DNA of 64,000 bases from DASTHG01 sp035491895 (GTDB taxonomy: Bacteria; Gemmatimonadota; Gemmatimonadetes; Gemmatimonadales; GWC2-71-9), in contig DATJJY010000124.1 in the NCBI GenBank assembly GCA_035491895.1, forward strand, positions 1 through 64,000. The letters are read 5' to 3'. The notes beneath the pieces were generated by a model, which saw only the letters and a list, made by a program, of their open reading frames with translations, had not been told where the DNA came from and did not search any database. How positions within the stretch are numbered: the stretch's first letter is position 1; every line of letters begins with the position of its first letter. Below are positions 17,401 to 25,068 of the stretch, piece after piece. A program made the translations under genes and the position numbers.

Positions 17401-17437
17401 AAATGAAAATGCGGACTCCAGTCGTTCTAGAGTCCGC
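17401..17437 (-). terminator. Leader attenuator-like hairpin before infC
   Basis: On the - strand an 8-bp stem (GCGGACTC with GAGTCCGC, 17437-17430 and 17418-17411) is followed at once by ATTTTCATTT, the form of an intrinsic terminator. It ends only nine bases before the infC ribosome site, leaving no room for a promoter after it. It therefore probably works as a transcription attenuator of the infC-rpmI-rplT-pheST operon. By analogy with Bacillus the ligand could be L20, which is inference. Confidence 0.6.
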
Positions 17438-17453
17438 GAATGGCGTCATCAGT

Positions 17454-17502
17454 TGTCGGTCATCGGTGCTCGGTCACGGCCGTGATCGACCGATAACCGA
17501 AA
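17454..17502. repeat. Head-to-head heptamer array upstream of infC
   Basis: Three NNTCGGT heptamers (TGTCGGT, CATCGGT, GCTCGGT) lead into a short palindrome and then two ACCGANA heptamers, the inverted form. The same unit recurs at 19754-19798. It lies in the 234-base gap between the MBL gene and infC; the rest of this gap (17503-17616) shows two small GC-rich hairpins (17546-17560 and 17575-17591) and no gene. Confidence 0.7.
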
Positions 17503-17616
17503 CCGCGAACGGACGACGCTGCTTTCTCTCGGACCCTGGAGCGCTCTCCGGCTCGCCGGAAAGGCCTGGAGGTGGGGCGCCACCGGCGCCCGCTTGAACT
17601 TGTACCGCCGCACAAA

Positions 17617-18477
17617 CTACGTGGAGAGAATGGGTTCCACAAGGCCGAAGCCCTTCCCCTCCCGTCCCAAACGCCCCATCGCGATCGCCGGATCATGCTC
17701 GAAGCAAATGCGCCACCCTTCTCCCTCGGCGCGCTGATAGATGCGCCGCCGAGTCTCGAGCGTTACGAGCGGCTCGACATCGTAGCCCATGATCCAGGGG
17801 AGCGGGAGGTGAGCGGCCGTCGGAATCAGGTCGGCGATGAAGCATGCCGCCTCGCCCCCGCTCTCTACGAGTATCGACTGATGGAATGGAACGTGGCCCG
17901 GCGTCGGCAGGCAGCGAATCCCGGGGAGCGGAGTACTCTCCCCCTCCAGCAGCGTGAAGTCGATGCCGCTGAAGTTCGCGGCGACGTAGCTCCCCGCCGT
18001 GCGCTCGTTGGTGTGGAGGGCGAAGTCGAGCTCGCCCCGTTGTACGGCATAGCGGGCGCGCGGGAAGCTCGGTCGCAGCTCGCCTGCGGGTGTGCGATAG
18101 GTATCGCCCCCCGCGTGGTCGAAGTGCAGATGCGTGTTGATCACCCAGCGGATATCGTCGGCCGAGTGCCCGAGATCGGCCAGCGCGTCCTCCAGCCGGG
18201 TGCGGCCGCGGGTCCCCGAGTTGTCCACGCCGTAGATGTCGCGGAATTTCGCTTCATCCTTGTCGCCGATCCCGGTGTCGACGAGCACCAACCCGTCGTC
18301 GTGCTCGACGAGGAGACAGCGCATGGCGAGAGGAATGCGGTTGCGGTCATCCGGGGTCGTGCGCCGCTCCCACAGCGGCTTCGGCACGACCCCGAACATG
18401 GCGCCGCCGTCCAACCGCAGCGTGCCGGCAACGAGCAGGTGACACCGAAGACGACCGACGGTGAACGAGACCGTCAT
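17617..18477 (-). CDS. MBL-fold metallohydrolase
   Basis: 286 residues of the metallo-beta-lactamase fold. The zinc motif THLHFDHAGG is at about residue 115, the next His is in TPGHVPFHQS near 195, and FEHDP near the C-terminus supplies the last ligand. This arrangement is seen in lactonase-like and other hydrolytic MBL proteins; the substrate is unknown. The gene follows arcA after four bases and is probably co-transcribed with rex-arcA. The hairpin at 17575-17591 lies just downstream of its stop. Confidence 0.8.
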   Translation of the reverse strand: MTVSFTVGRLRCHLLVAGTLRLDGGAMFGVVPKPLWERRTTPDDRNRIPLAMRCLLVEHDDGLVLVDTGIGDKDEAKFRDIYGVDNSGTRGRTRLEDALADLGHSADDIRWVINTHLHFDHAGGDTYRTPAGELRPSFPRARYAVQRGELDFALHTNERTAGSYVAANFSGIDFTLLEGESTPLPGIRCLPTPGHVPFHQSILVESGGEAACFIADLIPTAAHLPLPWIMGYDVEPLVTLETRRRIYQRAEGEGWRICFEHDPAIAMGRLGREGKGFGLVEPILST

Positions 18478-18481
18478 GGGG

Positions 18482-19714
18482 TCACAGATCGTCGCGGCGC
18501 AGCGGCAGCGTCATGCATCGCGGACCGCCGCCGCCGCGCACCAGCTCGCTGCCGTCGATCGTGATCACCCCCTTGTCCGCGTCATCGAGCCACTCTTCAC
18601 CGGTGAGGAGGTTCACCGCCGAAACGATGCGATAGCCCGCGTGCTCGAGCTCACGGATCGTCGCCTCGTTGCGGGCGTAGGTGATCGTCAGTCCCGGCCG
18701 CACCGTGAAGAAGTTGCACGCCGATGACCACTGTTCACGCTCCTGGACCGTGCGGGCCGTCCCGCCGCAGAACACCGGCTCGAGCGGCAGGTCGACCGCC
18801 TGCATCGCAGCGAAGAAGTTGGGAACCTCCTTCACGCCCTTGGACCGCTTGCGCCGGTGCAGCACGGCGAGGCGTTCCGGGCCCACGAAGAACGGCGGGT
18901 AGACCACGCACGTCTCGCGGTCGATCTGGGTGAAGATCATGTCGAGATGGATCGCGGTGCGCTCGTTGGGGAGCACGACGGTAATCACGTCGGTGATGCC
19001 GCACTTGTCGAATGCCAGCTCGCACAGCTGATCGAGGGCTGCCGGACTGGAGCGCTCGCTGAACCCGAGCACGAGGAGATCGGGGCGCAGCGGATGTACG
19101 TCGCCGCCCTCGAGCGTATACGTGTGACGCCGCTCCTCGGACCCGTCGTAGAGAATCCCGGCGTTGTCGAGCTTGTCGTGATAGCGGAACAGCGCCTTGA
19201 CCAGCATCTCCTCGGTCCAGCGGACGCCGTAGCGCATCGAGCCGATGATCGCGTGCTCCCCTACCACGATGCCGACGTCCCGCGTGAAGAACAGGTTGGG
19301 CAATGGCGGCAGTGCATACCCCACCTCATTCAGCGCCCGCGCGATCGGACCGGCCTCCTCGAGCGTGCCTTCGACCATCAACGCCACCAGCTGCTCCGCC
19401 GAGAGGGTCGCCAGCTGCTTGGCCAGGGCATCCGACGGCACGACCTCGAGCGCCCGGGTCACCAGAAAATCGCGTACGTCAGGCCGCGCCACGATCTCCG
19501 TCAGAAGATCCTTGACCTCGTGCACCTCGGCGAAACGCTCCAGCACCGCCACCAGCCGCCGATGCTCCCGCTGCGCCAGCTCGAGATCGATGATGTCGTC
19601 GTAGAGGTAGTCTTCCCGATTCCCGGGCGTGACGGCAACCAGCTCGTTCCCCGGCGTGTGCACCAGGACGTCGCGCAGCGTGCCGATTTCGGAAGTGACG
19701 TGAACGCGAGGCAT
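18482..19714 (-). CDS. arcA: Arginine deiminase
   Basis: Hydrolyses arginine to citrulline and ammonia, the first step of the energy-yielding ADI pathway. 410 residues. Diagnostic segments are LVHTPGNEL near the start, FTRDVGIVVGEHAIIGSM, EGGDVHPLRPDLL and the catalytic Cys400 in GGGGPRCMTLPL. No ornithine carbamoyltransferase or carbamate kinase is nearby. It lies just downstream of rex, the NADH-sensing repressor, which fits use under low oxygen; control by Rex is inference. Confidence 0.93.
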   Translation of the reverse strand: MPRVHVTSEIGTLRDVLVHTPGNELVAVTPGNREDYLYDDIIDLELAQREHRRLVAVLERFAEVHEVKDLLTEIVARPDVRDFLVTRALEVVPSDALAKQLATLSAEQLVALMVEGTLEEAGPIARALNEVGYALPPLPNLFFTRDVGIVVGEHAIIGSMRYGVRWTEEMLVKALFRYHDKLDNAGILYDGSEERRHTYTLEGGDVHPLRPDLLVLGFSERSSPAALDQLCELAFDKCGITDVITVVLPNERTAIHLDMIFTQIDRETCVVYPPFFVGPERLAVLHRRKRSKGVKEVPNFFAAMQAVDLPLEPVFCGGTARTVQEREQWSSACNFFTVRPGLTITYARNEATIRELEHAGYRIVSAVNLLTGEEWLDDADKGVITIDGSELVRGGGGPRCMTLPLRRDDL

Positions 19715-19753
19715 AGGGGCGGGAAATCTAATGCTGAAAGGCCAAAGCGTTCT

Positions 19754-19798
19754 CGGTTACCGGTCATCGGCAAAACCGACAACCGATGACCGATGACG
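19754..19798. repeat. Head-to-head heptamer array between rex and arcA
   Basis: Three ACCGAYR heptamers (ACCGACA, then ACCGATG twice) at 19775-19795 face inverted copies at 19754-19770 (CGGTTACCGGTCATCGG). The arms share a perfect 10-base inverted match (19761-19770 with 19783-19792). It is the same unit as the array at 17454. It fills more than half of the 86-base gap between the rex stop and the arcA start. Confidence 0.75.
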
Positions 19799-19800
19799 CA

Positions 19801-20421
19801 TTACCTGTTTGTCAACGCGAAACTCAGCGTCTCGAGCTCCAGCGCCATATTGACGCTCTGGACCGCCACGTCGTTGGGCACGACGAGCGGCACCGGCGCG
19901 AAGTTGAGGATCGCCTTCACGCCCGCGCGCACCAGGCGGTCCGCCACCTCCTGCGCAGCCTCCGCCGGCGTCACCAGGATGGCGATGTCGCTCGGCTCCT
20001 TTTTCAGATCCGCTTCCAGCAGGCGAATGTCGCGCACCACGAGCCCGTTGGAGCGAGCGCCGATCTTCCTGGGATCCTTGTCGTAGATCGCGGCGAGGTC
20101 AAAGCCGTGCTGGCGGAACCCGCGATAGTGCAGCAGCGCACCGCCCATTTTTCCCGCACCGACGAGCACGACGCGGTGCGTCCGCTTCAGCCCGAGGATG
20201 TCGCGAATCCGCGCCGCCAGCTCGGGCACCGAATAGCCGAGCCCACGCTTGCCGAACGAGCCGAAGAACGACAGGTCTTTGCGCACCTGCGCCGAAGTCG
20301 TACCGCCACGACGCGCCAGCTCGGCCGAGCTGATGGTCGCGAGACCCTGGGCCGCGGAGTGCTCGAGGAAACGGAGGTACAGTGCCAGCCGGCGGACGGT
20401 GGAGTCCGAGATCTTTCGCAT
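19801..20421 (-). CDS. rex: Redox-sensing transcriptional repressor Rex
   Basis: Senses the NADH/NAD ratio and represses fermentation and respiration genes. 206 residues: a winged helix (about 1-80) with the DNA-contacting SSAELARRGG and QVRKDLSFFGSFGKRG, then a Rossmann domain starting VVLVGAGKMGGAL (84-96), and a C-terminal domain-swap helix. A perfect Rex operator sits two bases upstream of its ATG, showing autoregulation. No ribosome site is visible before the ATG. Confidence 0.96.
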   Translation of the reverse strand: MRKISDSTVRRLALYLRFLEHSAAQGLATISSAELARRGGTTSAQVRKDLSFFGSFGKRGLGYSVPELAARIRDILGLKRTHRVVLVGAGKMGGALLHYRGFRQHGFDLAAIYDKDPRKIGARSNGLVVRDIRLLEADLKKEPSDIAILVTPAEAAQEVADRLVRAGVKAILNFAPVPLVVPNDVAVQSVNMALELETLSFALTNR

Positions 20422-20423
20422 TA

Positions 20424-20441
20424 TTGTGAATTATTTCACAA
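20424..20441. promoter_or_regulatory. Rex operator (ROP site)
   Basis: TTGTGAATTATTTCACAA is a perfect palindrome identical to the known Rex consensus TTGTGAA-N4-TTCACAA. One half also codes the last residues and stop of rsmA, and the other half ends two bases before the rex ATG. On the - strand the centre reads AATAAT, eight bases before the ATG, which fits a -10 element of a leaderless promoter; Rex bound here would then cover the promoter. Confidence 0.93.
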
Positions 20442-21255
20442 TCGCCCCCTCCGACGCAAGTCTCGACCAGCGCCACAACGCGACGAACCGCTCCGGCGCA
20501 AGCGTCTCCGGTCGCGCCCGGGGCTCGAGCCCCAGTGTCGCCAGCGCGGCATCGACCGGCTCGGGGCTCTGCCCCGTGATCGAGCGCAGAATGTGGCGCA
20601 GCTGTTTGCGTCGCAGACTGAAGCAGGCGGACACGAACGCCCGGAATTCCGGGATATCTGCGGCACGGACGAGGGGCTGGTCGAGCGGCCGCAGCCGAAT
20701 CACCGCGCTCGTCACCTTGGGCGGCGGAACGAACGACCCGGCCTTCACCACGAACAGCTTTTCAACGCGGGCCTCCACCTGAGCGCCCACCGACAACGCG
20801 CCATACGTCTTCGGCCCCGGCGGCGACACGATCCGGTCGGCCACCTCCTCCTGGACGAGGAGCACGATGAGTCGCGGCTGCAGCCTGAGCGCCAGCTCGA
20901 TGATCGGGGTGGTGATGTAATAGGGAATGTTGCCGATGATCTTGAAATCCGGAGTGCGGACCCCGGAGTGCGGAACGAGGGATTGCCAATCGAGCCGCAG
21001 GACATCCGCCGTCACGAGGCGCACATTGTGAACTCCGCCTTCCGCATTCCGCACTCCGAACTCTTCTGCCAGCCCTCGATCTTTCTCCACCGCAACCACC
21101 CGCCCGACGCGCGGGGCCAGGATACGCGTTAACGACCCGTTCCCCGCCCCGATCTCGACGACGTGATCGTCCGGCGACGGCTCCAGCGCGTCGACGATGC
21201 GGGCCAGGATTCTCGGATCGCCGAGAAAGTGCTGGCCCAGCGATTTCTTGATCAG
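20431..21255 (-). CDS. rsmA: 16S rRNA dimethyladenosine transferase RsmA (KsgA)
   Basis: Dimethylates two adenines near the 3' end of 16S rRNA. 274 residues: KSLGQHFL (4-11), SAM motif VVEIGAGNGSLT (32-43), VEKD (56-59) and the catalytic NIPYYIT (109-115). The first ATG/GTG-type start in frame would remove the SAM motif, so the gene must begin earlier; CTG at 21255, overlapping the previous stop as CTGA, is the best candidate. Two heptamer arrays (20949-20976 and 21032-21059) are in frame within the variable stretch between VEKD and NIPYYIT. The last codons are formed by the Rex operator. Confidence 0.92.
   Translation of the reverse strand: MIKKSLGQHFLGDPRILARIVDALEPSPDDHVVEIGAGNGSLTRILAPRVGRVVAVEKDRGLAEEFGVRNAEGGVHNVRLVTADVLRLDWQSLVPHSGVRTPDFKIIGNIPYYITTPIIELALRLQPRLIVLLVQEEVADRIVSPPGPKTYGALSVGAQVEARVEKLFVVKAGSFVPPPKVTSAVIRLRPLDQPLVRAADIPEFRAFVSACFSLRRKQLRHILRSITGQSPEPVDAALATLGLEPRARPETLAPERFVALWRWSRLASEGAIVK
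20949..21059. repeat. Inverted pair of in-frame heptamer arrays inside rsmA
   Basis: Four NCGGANN heptamers (CCGGAGT, GCGGACC and so on) at 20949-20976 face four inverted NNTCCGN heptamers (ACTCCGC, CTTCCGC and so on) at 21032-21059. Both halves are translated: one gives FGVRNAEGGV (residues about 66-75), the other PHSGVRTPD (about 95-103). They bracket the VTADVLRLDWQSL segment and keep the reading frame. Confidence 0.75.
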
Positions 21256-22853
21256 ACTCTGGCGATCAGGAGGGTGCGGTCGTCCGCGGAGGGGGCGCCG
21301 CCCGTGAATGCGGCGAGATCGGCGAAAATCGCTTCGAGCGCCTGCTGGGTCGGCTTGTCACGCAGCGCCTGCACGTGGCCGAGCACGCGCTCCTCGCCGA
21401 AGCGGCGACCCGCATCGTCGGTGGCGTCGGTGATGCCGTCGGTGAAGAGACAGAGGACATCCTCGCGGCGCTGCCATGTCTCCTGGCGGTCGCCGGACTC
21501 TCCGGGACCGCCAAGGCCCAGCGGGGTGCGCGTCGCCTCGAGCCGGATGATCGATCCGGTGGCGCCGCGCACGAGAAACGCATGCGGGTGTCCCGCGTTG
21601 GCGTACGCGATGCTGCCGGCCGCCGGGTCGATGACCGCGTACAGCAGCGAGAGGTACATTTCGGTTCGCCCCAGCTCGTTGGCGAGCGACTCCTCGAGCT
21701 TGCGCAGCACGTGCCCCGGCGTTCCCGCCGCCTCGGCGTGGATGCCGGACGCGGCCATCGCGAGCGCCATGATGAGCGCGGCACCGAAGCCGTGACTCGA
21801 CACATCCCCGATCATCACGCCGACGCGATCGCCGTGCAGGCTCAGCAGGTTGTAGAAATCCCCGCCGACCACGTCGGCCGAGCGGCAGCGCACGGCGAGA
21901 TCGGCTTTGGAGCCGAGCACGCTGGCGGCGGGGAGCAGCTTGAGCTGCAGGTCGTGCGCGAGCTCGAGCTCGCGGCGCACCCGCTGCTGGCTCAGGTCCT
22001 TGGCGACGAGCCGCGCGTTCTCGATCGCAGCGCCGACCTGGTTGGCGATGGCCGCTACGAGCTTCCGGTCCCCCGCCGAAAACGCGTCGGGGCCGACGCG
22101 ATCGGTGAGGTTGATGACGCCGATCGGCCGCGCCTGATCGCCGGGAGCGCCGTACATGACCGGGACCGCGAGGTACGCCTCCCCGCGGTAGCTGCGGCCG
22201 CCACTCGTGCGCGCACCCGTCGCATCGTTGCTCTGGATCCGCATCTCCCGGAACGCCCGCGCCGTGACCGACACCGGATCGTCGAGCTCGATCGGGTCGA
22301 CCTCGTTGGTGACCATCCCACGGGCGGCGACGAGCCGCAGCAGATGCCGGTCGGGATCCAGCACGAAGAGGCTCGCCCGACGCGCGCCGACGACCGTGGC
22401 CACCTCCTGGAGGATGCGGCGCGCCGCCTCATCGAGCCGGATCGTGTGCCCCAGGATCTCGCTGATGGTGTACACGAGATCGATCTCTTCATAGCGATCG
22501 GACAGCTCCGCGGCGACCTGCGCCGCCTCGCGCTCCGCCTCGGCGAGACACGTCACCGCCTCGAGCAGCTGATCGCCGGCGCCGGGACGCGCGCTCCCCC
22601 CTCCCGTGCCGCCCTCGCCGTTGCGCATCTCCACCCAGAACCCCGGCGGGGTGCGGACCGGCTCGAACCAGGCGGCCCCCTCGGGGGTGTCGATCGAGCG
22701 TCCCGCTCCCGCGACGGCCCTCGGCAGCGCCGGCGTCCAGCTCGCGGCGGCTCCGGCGACGAGCCGGGGGGCGGCACCGTCGACGCGCCAGACGCGCAGC
22801 CGCACGCCCCCCAACTGCTCGAGGACGGGTACCAACCGCTCGAGTTTGGTCAG
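21252..22853 (-). CDS. GAF domain-containing SpoIIE/RsbU-type protein phosphatase
   Basis: PP2C-family serine phosphatase that would dephosphorylate a STAS anti-anti-sigma factor. 533 residues from CTG 22853, which overlaps the kinase stop as CTGA; a TTG 18 bases later is an alternative start. A GAF sensor domain occupies about 150-310 (ASLFVLDPDRHLLRLVAARG), followed by a linker helix and the SpoIIE core with GGDFYN, GDVSSHGFGA, NAGHPHA and TDGITDA metal-site motifs. It sits directly after its likely partners, the RsbW kinase and STAS protein. Confidence 0.88.
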   Translation of the reverse strand: MTKLERLVPVLEQLGGVRLRVWRVDGAAPRLVAGAAASWTPALPRAVAGAGRSIDTPEGAAWFEPVRTPPGFWVEMRNGEGGTGGGSARPGAGDQLLEAVTCLAEAEREAAQVAAELSDRYEEIDLVYTISEILGHTIRLDEAARRILQEVATVVGARRASLFVLDPDRHLLRLVAARGMVTNEVDPIELDDPVSVTARAFREMRIQSNDATGARTSGGRSYRGEAYLAVPVMYGAPGDQARPIGVINLTDRVGPDAFSAGDRKLVAAIANQVGAAIENARLVAKDLSQQRVRRELELAHDLQLKLLPAASVLGSKADLAVRCRSADVVGGDFYNLLSLHGDRVGVMIGDVSSHGFGAALIMALAMAASGIHAEAAGTPGHVLRKLEESLANELGRTEMYLSLLYAVIDPAAGSIAYANAGHPHAFLVRGATGSIIRLEATRTPLGLGGPGESGDRQETWQRREDVLCLFTDGITDATDDAGRRFGEERVLGHVQALRDKPTQQALEAIFADLAAFTGGAPSADDRTLLIARV

Positions 22854-23305
22854 CCCGCCCGCAGCACGAGACACACGCTGTTTCCCCGCTCGTTGAATTC
22901 GATCGTGTCCACCAGATGGCGCAGCACGAAGAGGCCCCGCCCGCTCTCGCGGTCCAGGAATTCCGGAGTGGTGGGATCCGGAACCAGCGAAGGATCGAAT
23001 CCGTTGCCGTCGTCGGCGACCTCGATGCGGACGGCATCGGGCCCGCACGCGACCTCGATTCGGACCAGCTTGCTGCGATCGTGGCGGTTACCGTAGGCGA
23101 TGGCGTTGGCCAGCGCTTCGGCCAGCGCGGTTCGCAGATTGAACTGCAGCCGGCGCGGCGACAGGACGCCCACATCGCAATGCCGCGCGGCCAGCTCGAC
23201 CGCGTCCCCGACCAGCGACAGATCGCTCGGGACCACGAGGGAAAACGCGACGCGGTCCTGCGGGCGCGCGGGGCGATGCAGCACGACCTGGACGTGACCG
23301 CTCAC
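22850..23305 (-). CDS. RsbW-type serine kinase / anti-sigma factor
   Basis: 151 residues of the GHKL ATPase fold (HATPase_c_2). N-box ALAEALANAIAYGN (60-73), G1 box DDGNGFD (98-104) and G2 box GRGLFVLR (122-129). Such proteins phosphorylate a STAS antagonist and bind a sigma factor. It lies eight bases after the STAS gene and overlaps the phosphatase gene by four, giving a full switch module. No sigma factor gene is adjacent, so its target is unknown. Confidence 0.88.
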   Translation of the reverse strand: MSGHVQVVLHRPARPQDRVAFSLVVPSDLSLVGDAVELAARHCDVGVLSPRRLQFNLRTALAEALANAIAYGNRHDRSKLVRIEVACGPDAVRIEVADDGNGFDPSLVPDPTTPEFLDRESGRGLFVLRHLVDTIEFNERGNSVCLVLRAG

Positions 23306-23313
23306 GAGGACCC

Positions 23314-23649
23314 CTAGAAGGCCGCCAGCGCCTCCGCCGGCGTCTTCGCGATGGCAAACAACGTGTCCAGCTTGGTCAGCTCGAACAGCGTCTGCAGATC
23401 CTCGTTGAGGCCGGCGAGGCGGAGATCGCCGCCCTGCTCTCGCACCTTCTTGGAGAGCGACACCAGCACGCCGAGGCCCGAGGAGTCGATGTAGCCCGTC
23501 TTCGTGAAGTCGATCACGAAACGGCGCGTCCCGCCTTCCAGCGAGTCGAGCACCTTCTGTTTCAGCTCCTGGCGGTTGCCGACGATCAGCTGACCGTCGA
23601 CGCCGACGATCACCACCCCCCGCGGATCCTTGCTCACCGAGAACCCCAT
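23314..23649 (-). CDS. STAS-domain anti-anti-sigma factor
   Basis: 111 residues, the size of SpoIIAA/RsbV. The phosphorylation loop is YIDSSGLGVLV with the acceptor Ser at 56 or 57. ATG 23649 is chosen because GGAGG lies six bases upstream. It is expected to bind the RsbW-type kinase when dephosphorylated, releasing the sigma factor. It begins one base after the pta stop. Confidence 0.9.
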   Translation of the reverse strand: MGFSVSKDPRGVVIVGVDGQLIVGNRQELKQKVLDSLEGGTRRFVIDFTKTGYIDSSGLGVLVSLSKKVREQGGDLRLAGLNEDLQTLFELTKLDTLFAIAKTPAEALAAF

Positions 23650-23650
23650 C

Positions 23651-24565
23651 TCAATCCTCCGCTTGCAGTGTCGTGACCGCCGCCGTGTCCACAATATCCT
23701 GCACCGTCGCTCCGCGCGACAGGTCGGCGATGGGCTTGGCCAGGCCCTGCAGAATGGGACCGACCGCCTCCCACCCCCCCAACCGTTGCACCAGTTTGTA
23801 CGCGATGTTGCCGCTGTCAAGGTCGGGAAACACCAGCACGTTCGCGCGACCGGCGACGGCCGACTCGGGGGCCTTGCGGCGCGCCACGTCGCCACTGAGC
23901 GCCGCGTCTGCCTGCAGCTCGCCATCGCACGCCACGTCCGGCGCCAGCGCACGGAGCCGGGCTACGGCCTGGCGCACCTTGTCGATCCTGGGTCCCGCGG
24001 CACTGCCCTTCGTCCCGTAGGACAGGAATGCGACGCGCGGCTCGTCCCCCACGATGCGGCGCCTGTCCCGCGCCGCCGCCCACGCAATTCCGGCGAGCTG
24101 GTCGGCGGTCGGGTCGGGCACGACGGCGCAGTCGGTGAAGGTCAGCACGCGGTCGTCCTTCAGCATATAGAACGCGCTGCTCACGATCTCGATCCCGCGT
24201 GCGAGCCCCACGCCCCAGAGCGCCGCCCGGATCAGCTCTCCCGTCGGATGGACGGCTCCCCCGATCATGACGTCGGCCCGCCCCATGCCCACGAGACAGG
24301 CGCCGCGGGTGAGTGGGTGGGCGAGCGCGGCGCGCGCGGCCCCGTCATCGGGGAAACGATCGGGGCGCCGGCTGCGCAGCCACGCCACGAGCTCCGGCGA
24401 CGGCGGCGACGCGGTGGGCTCCGGCACCACGAGTGCCCCGAAACCCAGAGCCACGAGCTCGCGTCCCGCCTCCGCAACGCGCTCGTCCTCCGCTTCCGGC
24501 AGCAGGATGCGCCTCTGCGCCCGCCGCGCCGCCGCAAAGACGCGGTCGCGGAACGGGGAGGTCAC
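23651..24565 (-). CDS. pta: Phosphate acetyltransferase
   Basis: Interconverts acetyl-CoA and acetyl phosphate; 304 residues, matching the short single-domain Pta. Family segments include ILLPEAEDERVAEAG, VGMGRADVMIGGAVHPTGE, AFLSYGTKGSA, FPDLDSGNIAYKLVQRL and the closing PIADLSRGATVQDI. No acetate kinase gene is nearby. It overlaps coaD by four bases (ATGA), and both enzymes handle CoA or its esters. Confidence 0.92.
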   Translation of the reverse strand: MTSPFRDRVFAAARRAQRRILLPEAEDERVAEAGRELVALGFGALVVPEPTASPPSPELVAWLRSRRPDRFPDDGAARAALAHPLTRGACLVGMGRADVMIGGAVHPTGELIRAALWGVGLARGIEIVSSAFYMLKDDRVLTFTDCAVVPDPTADQLAGIAWAAARDRRRIVGDEPRVAFLSYGTKGSAAGPRIDKVRQAVARLRALAPDVACDGELQADAALSGDVARRKAPESAVAGRANVLVFPDLDSGNIAYKLVQRLGGWEAVGPILQGLAKPIADLSRGATVQDIVDTAAVTTLQAED

Positions 24566-25068
24566 GTGCCGAACTTGGATTTCAGCGCCCGATGGACGGC
24601 GGGGTGGACCAGCTGCGACACGTCGCCGCCGAAGCGCGCGACTTCGCGGACCAGGCTCGAGCTGAGGTACGTCAGATCGAATGCGGGGACCAGAAAGACG
24701 GTCTCGAGCTTGGGGTCGAGGTTGCGGTTCATGAGCGCCATCTGGAATTCGTATTCGAAGTCGCTTACCGCCCGGAGGCCGCGCACGATGACCGCCGCGC
24801 CGACCTGCCGCGCGAAGTTCACGAGCAACCCCTCGAACGATTGCACCTCGATCCCGGGTCCGCGCACTGCCTCGCCCAGCAAGGCGACCCGCTCCTCGAC
24901 GGTGAAGAGCGGCTGCTTGGCGGCGTTCACGGCGACGGCGACGACGACGCGATCCACGAACGCCAGCGAGCGCCGGATCAGATCCTCGTGGCCCCGGGTG
25001 ACGGGGTCGAACGAGCCCGGATAGACGGCGATCCGGTTGCGGTGCTCGACGCCGGCGGCGCCGCTCAC
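24562..25068 (-). CDS. coaD: Phosphopantetheine adenylyltransferase
   Basis: Penultimate step of CoA synthesis. 168 residues from GTG 25068, which overlaps the rsmD stop as GTGA. The nucleotidyltransferase motif T-R-G-H is at 24-27 within YPGSFDPVTRGHEDLI; VIVRGLRAVSDFEYE and the C-terminal YLSSSLVREVA loop (the ISSTxxR equivalent) are present. The rsmD-coaD pair is a very common bacterial arrangement. Confidence 0.95.
   Translation of the reverse strand: MSGAAGVEHRNRIAVYPGSFDPVTRGHEDLIRRSLAFVDRVVVAVAVNAAKQPLFTVEERVALLGEAVRGPGIEVQSFEGLLVNFARQVGAAVIVRGLRAVSDFEYEFQMALMNRNLDPKLETVFLVPAFDLTYLSSSLVREVARFGGDVSQLVHPAVHRALKSKFGT

Noticed and set aside
19754..19798. CRISPR-like repeats
   Set aside because: Units are 7 bases with no spacers, and no cas genes are present in the window.
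19786..21132. A 448-codon open frame on the + strand opposite rsmA and rex
   Set aside because: It is antisense to two well-supported genes, is rich in Arg/His from GC-rich third positions, and owes part of its length to the heptamer arrays.
20431..21255. Frameshifted or truncated rsmA
   Set aside because: All motifs are present once the CTG start is accepted; the frame is intact through both arrays.
21375..23096. A 573-codon + strand frame opposite the SpoIIE-type gene
   Set aside because: It is antisense to a gene with clear phosphatase motifs and shows no recognisable domain.
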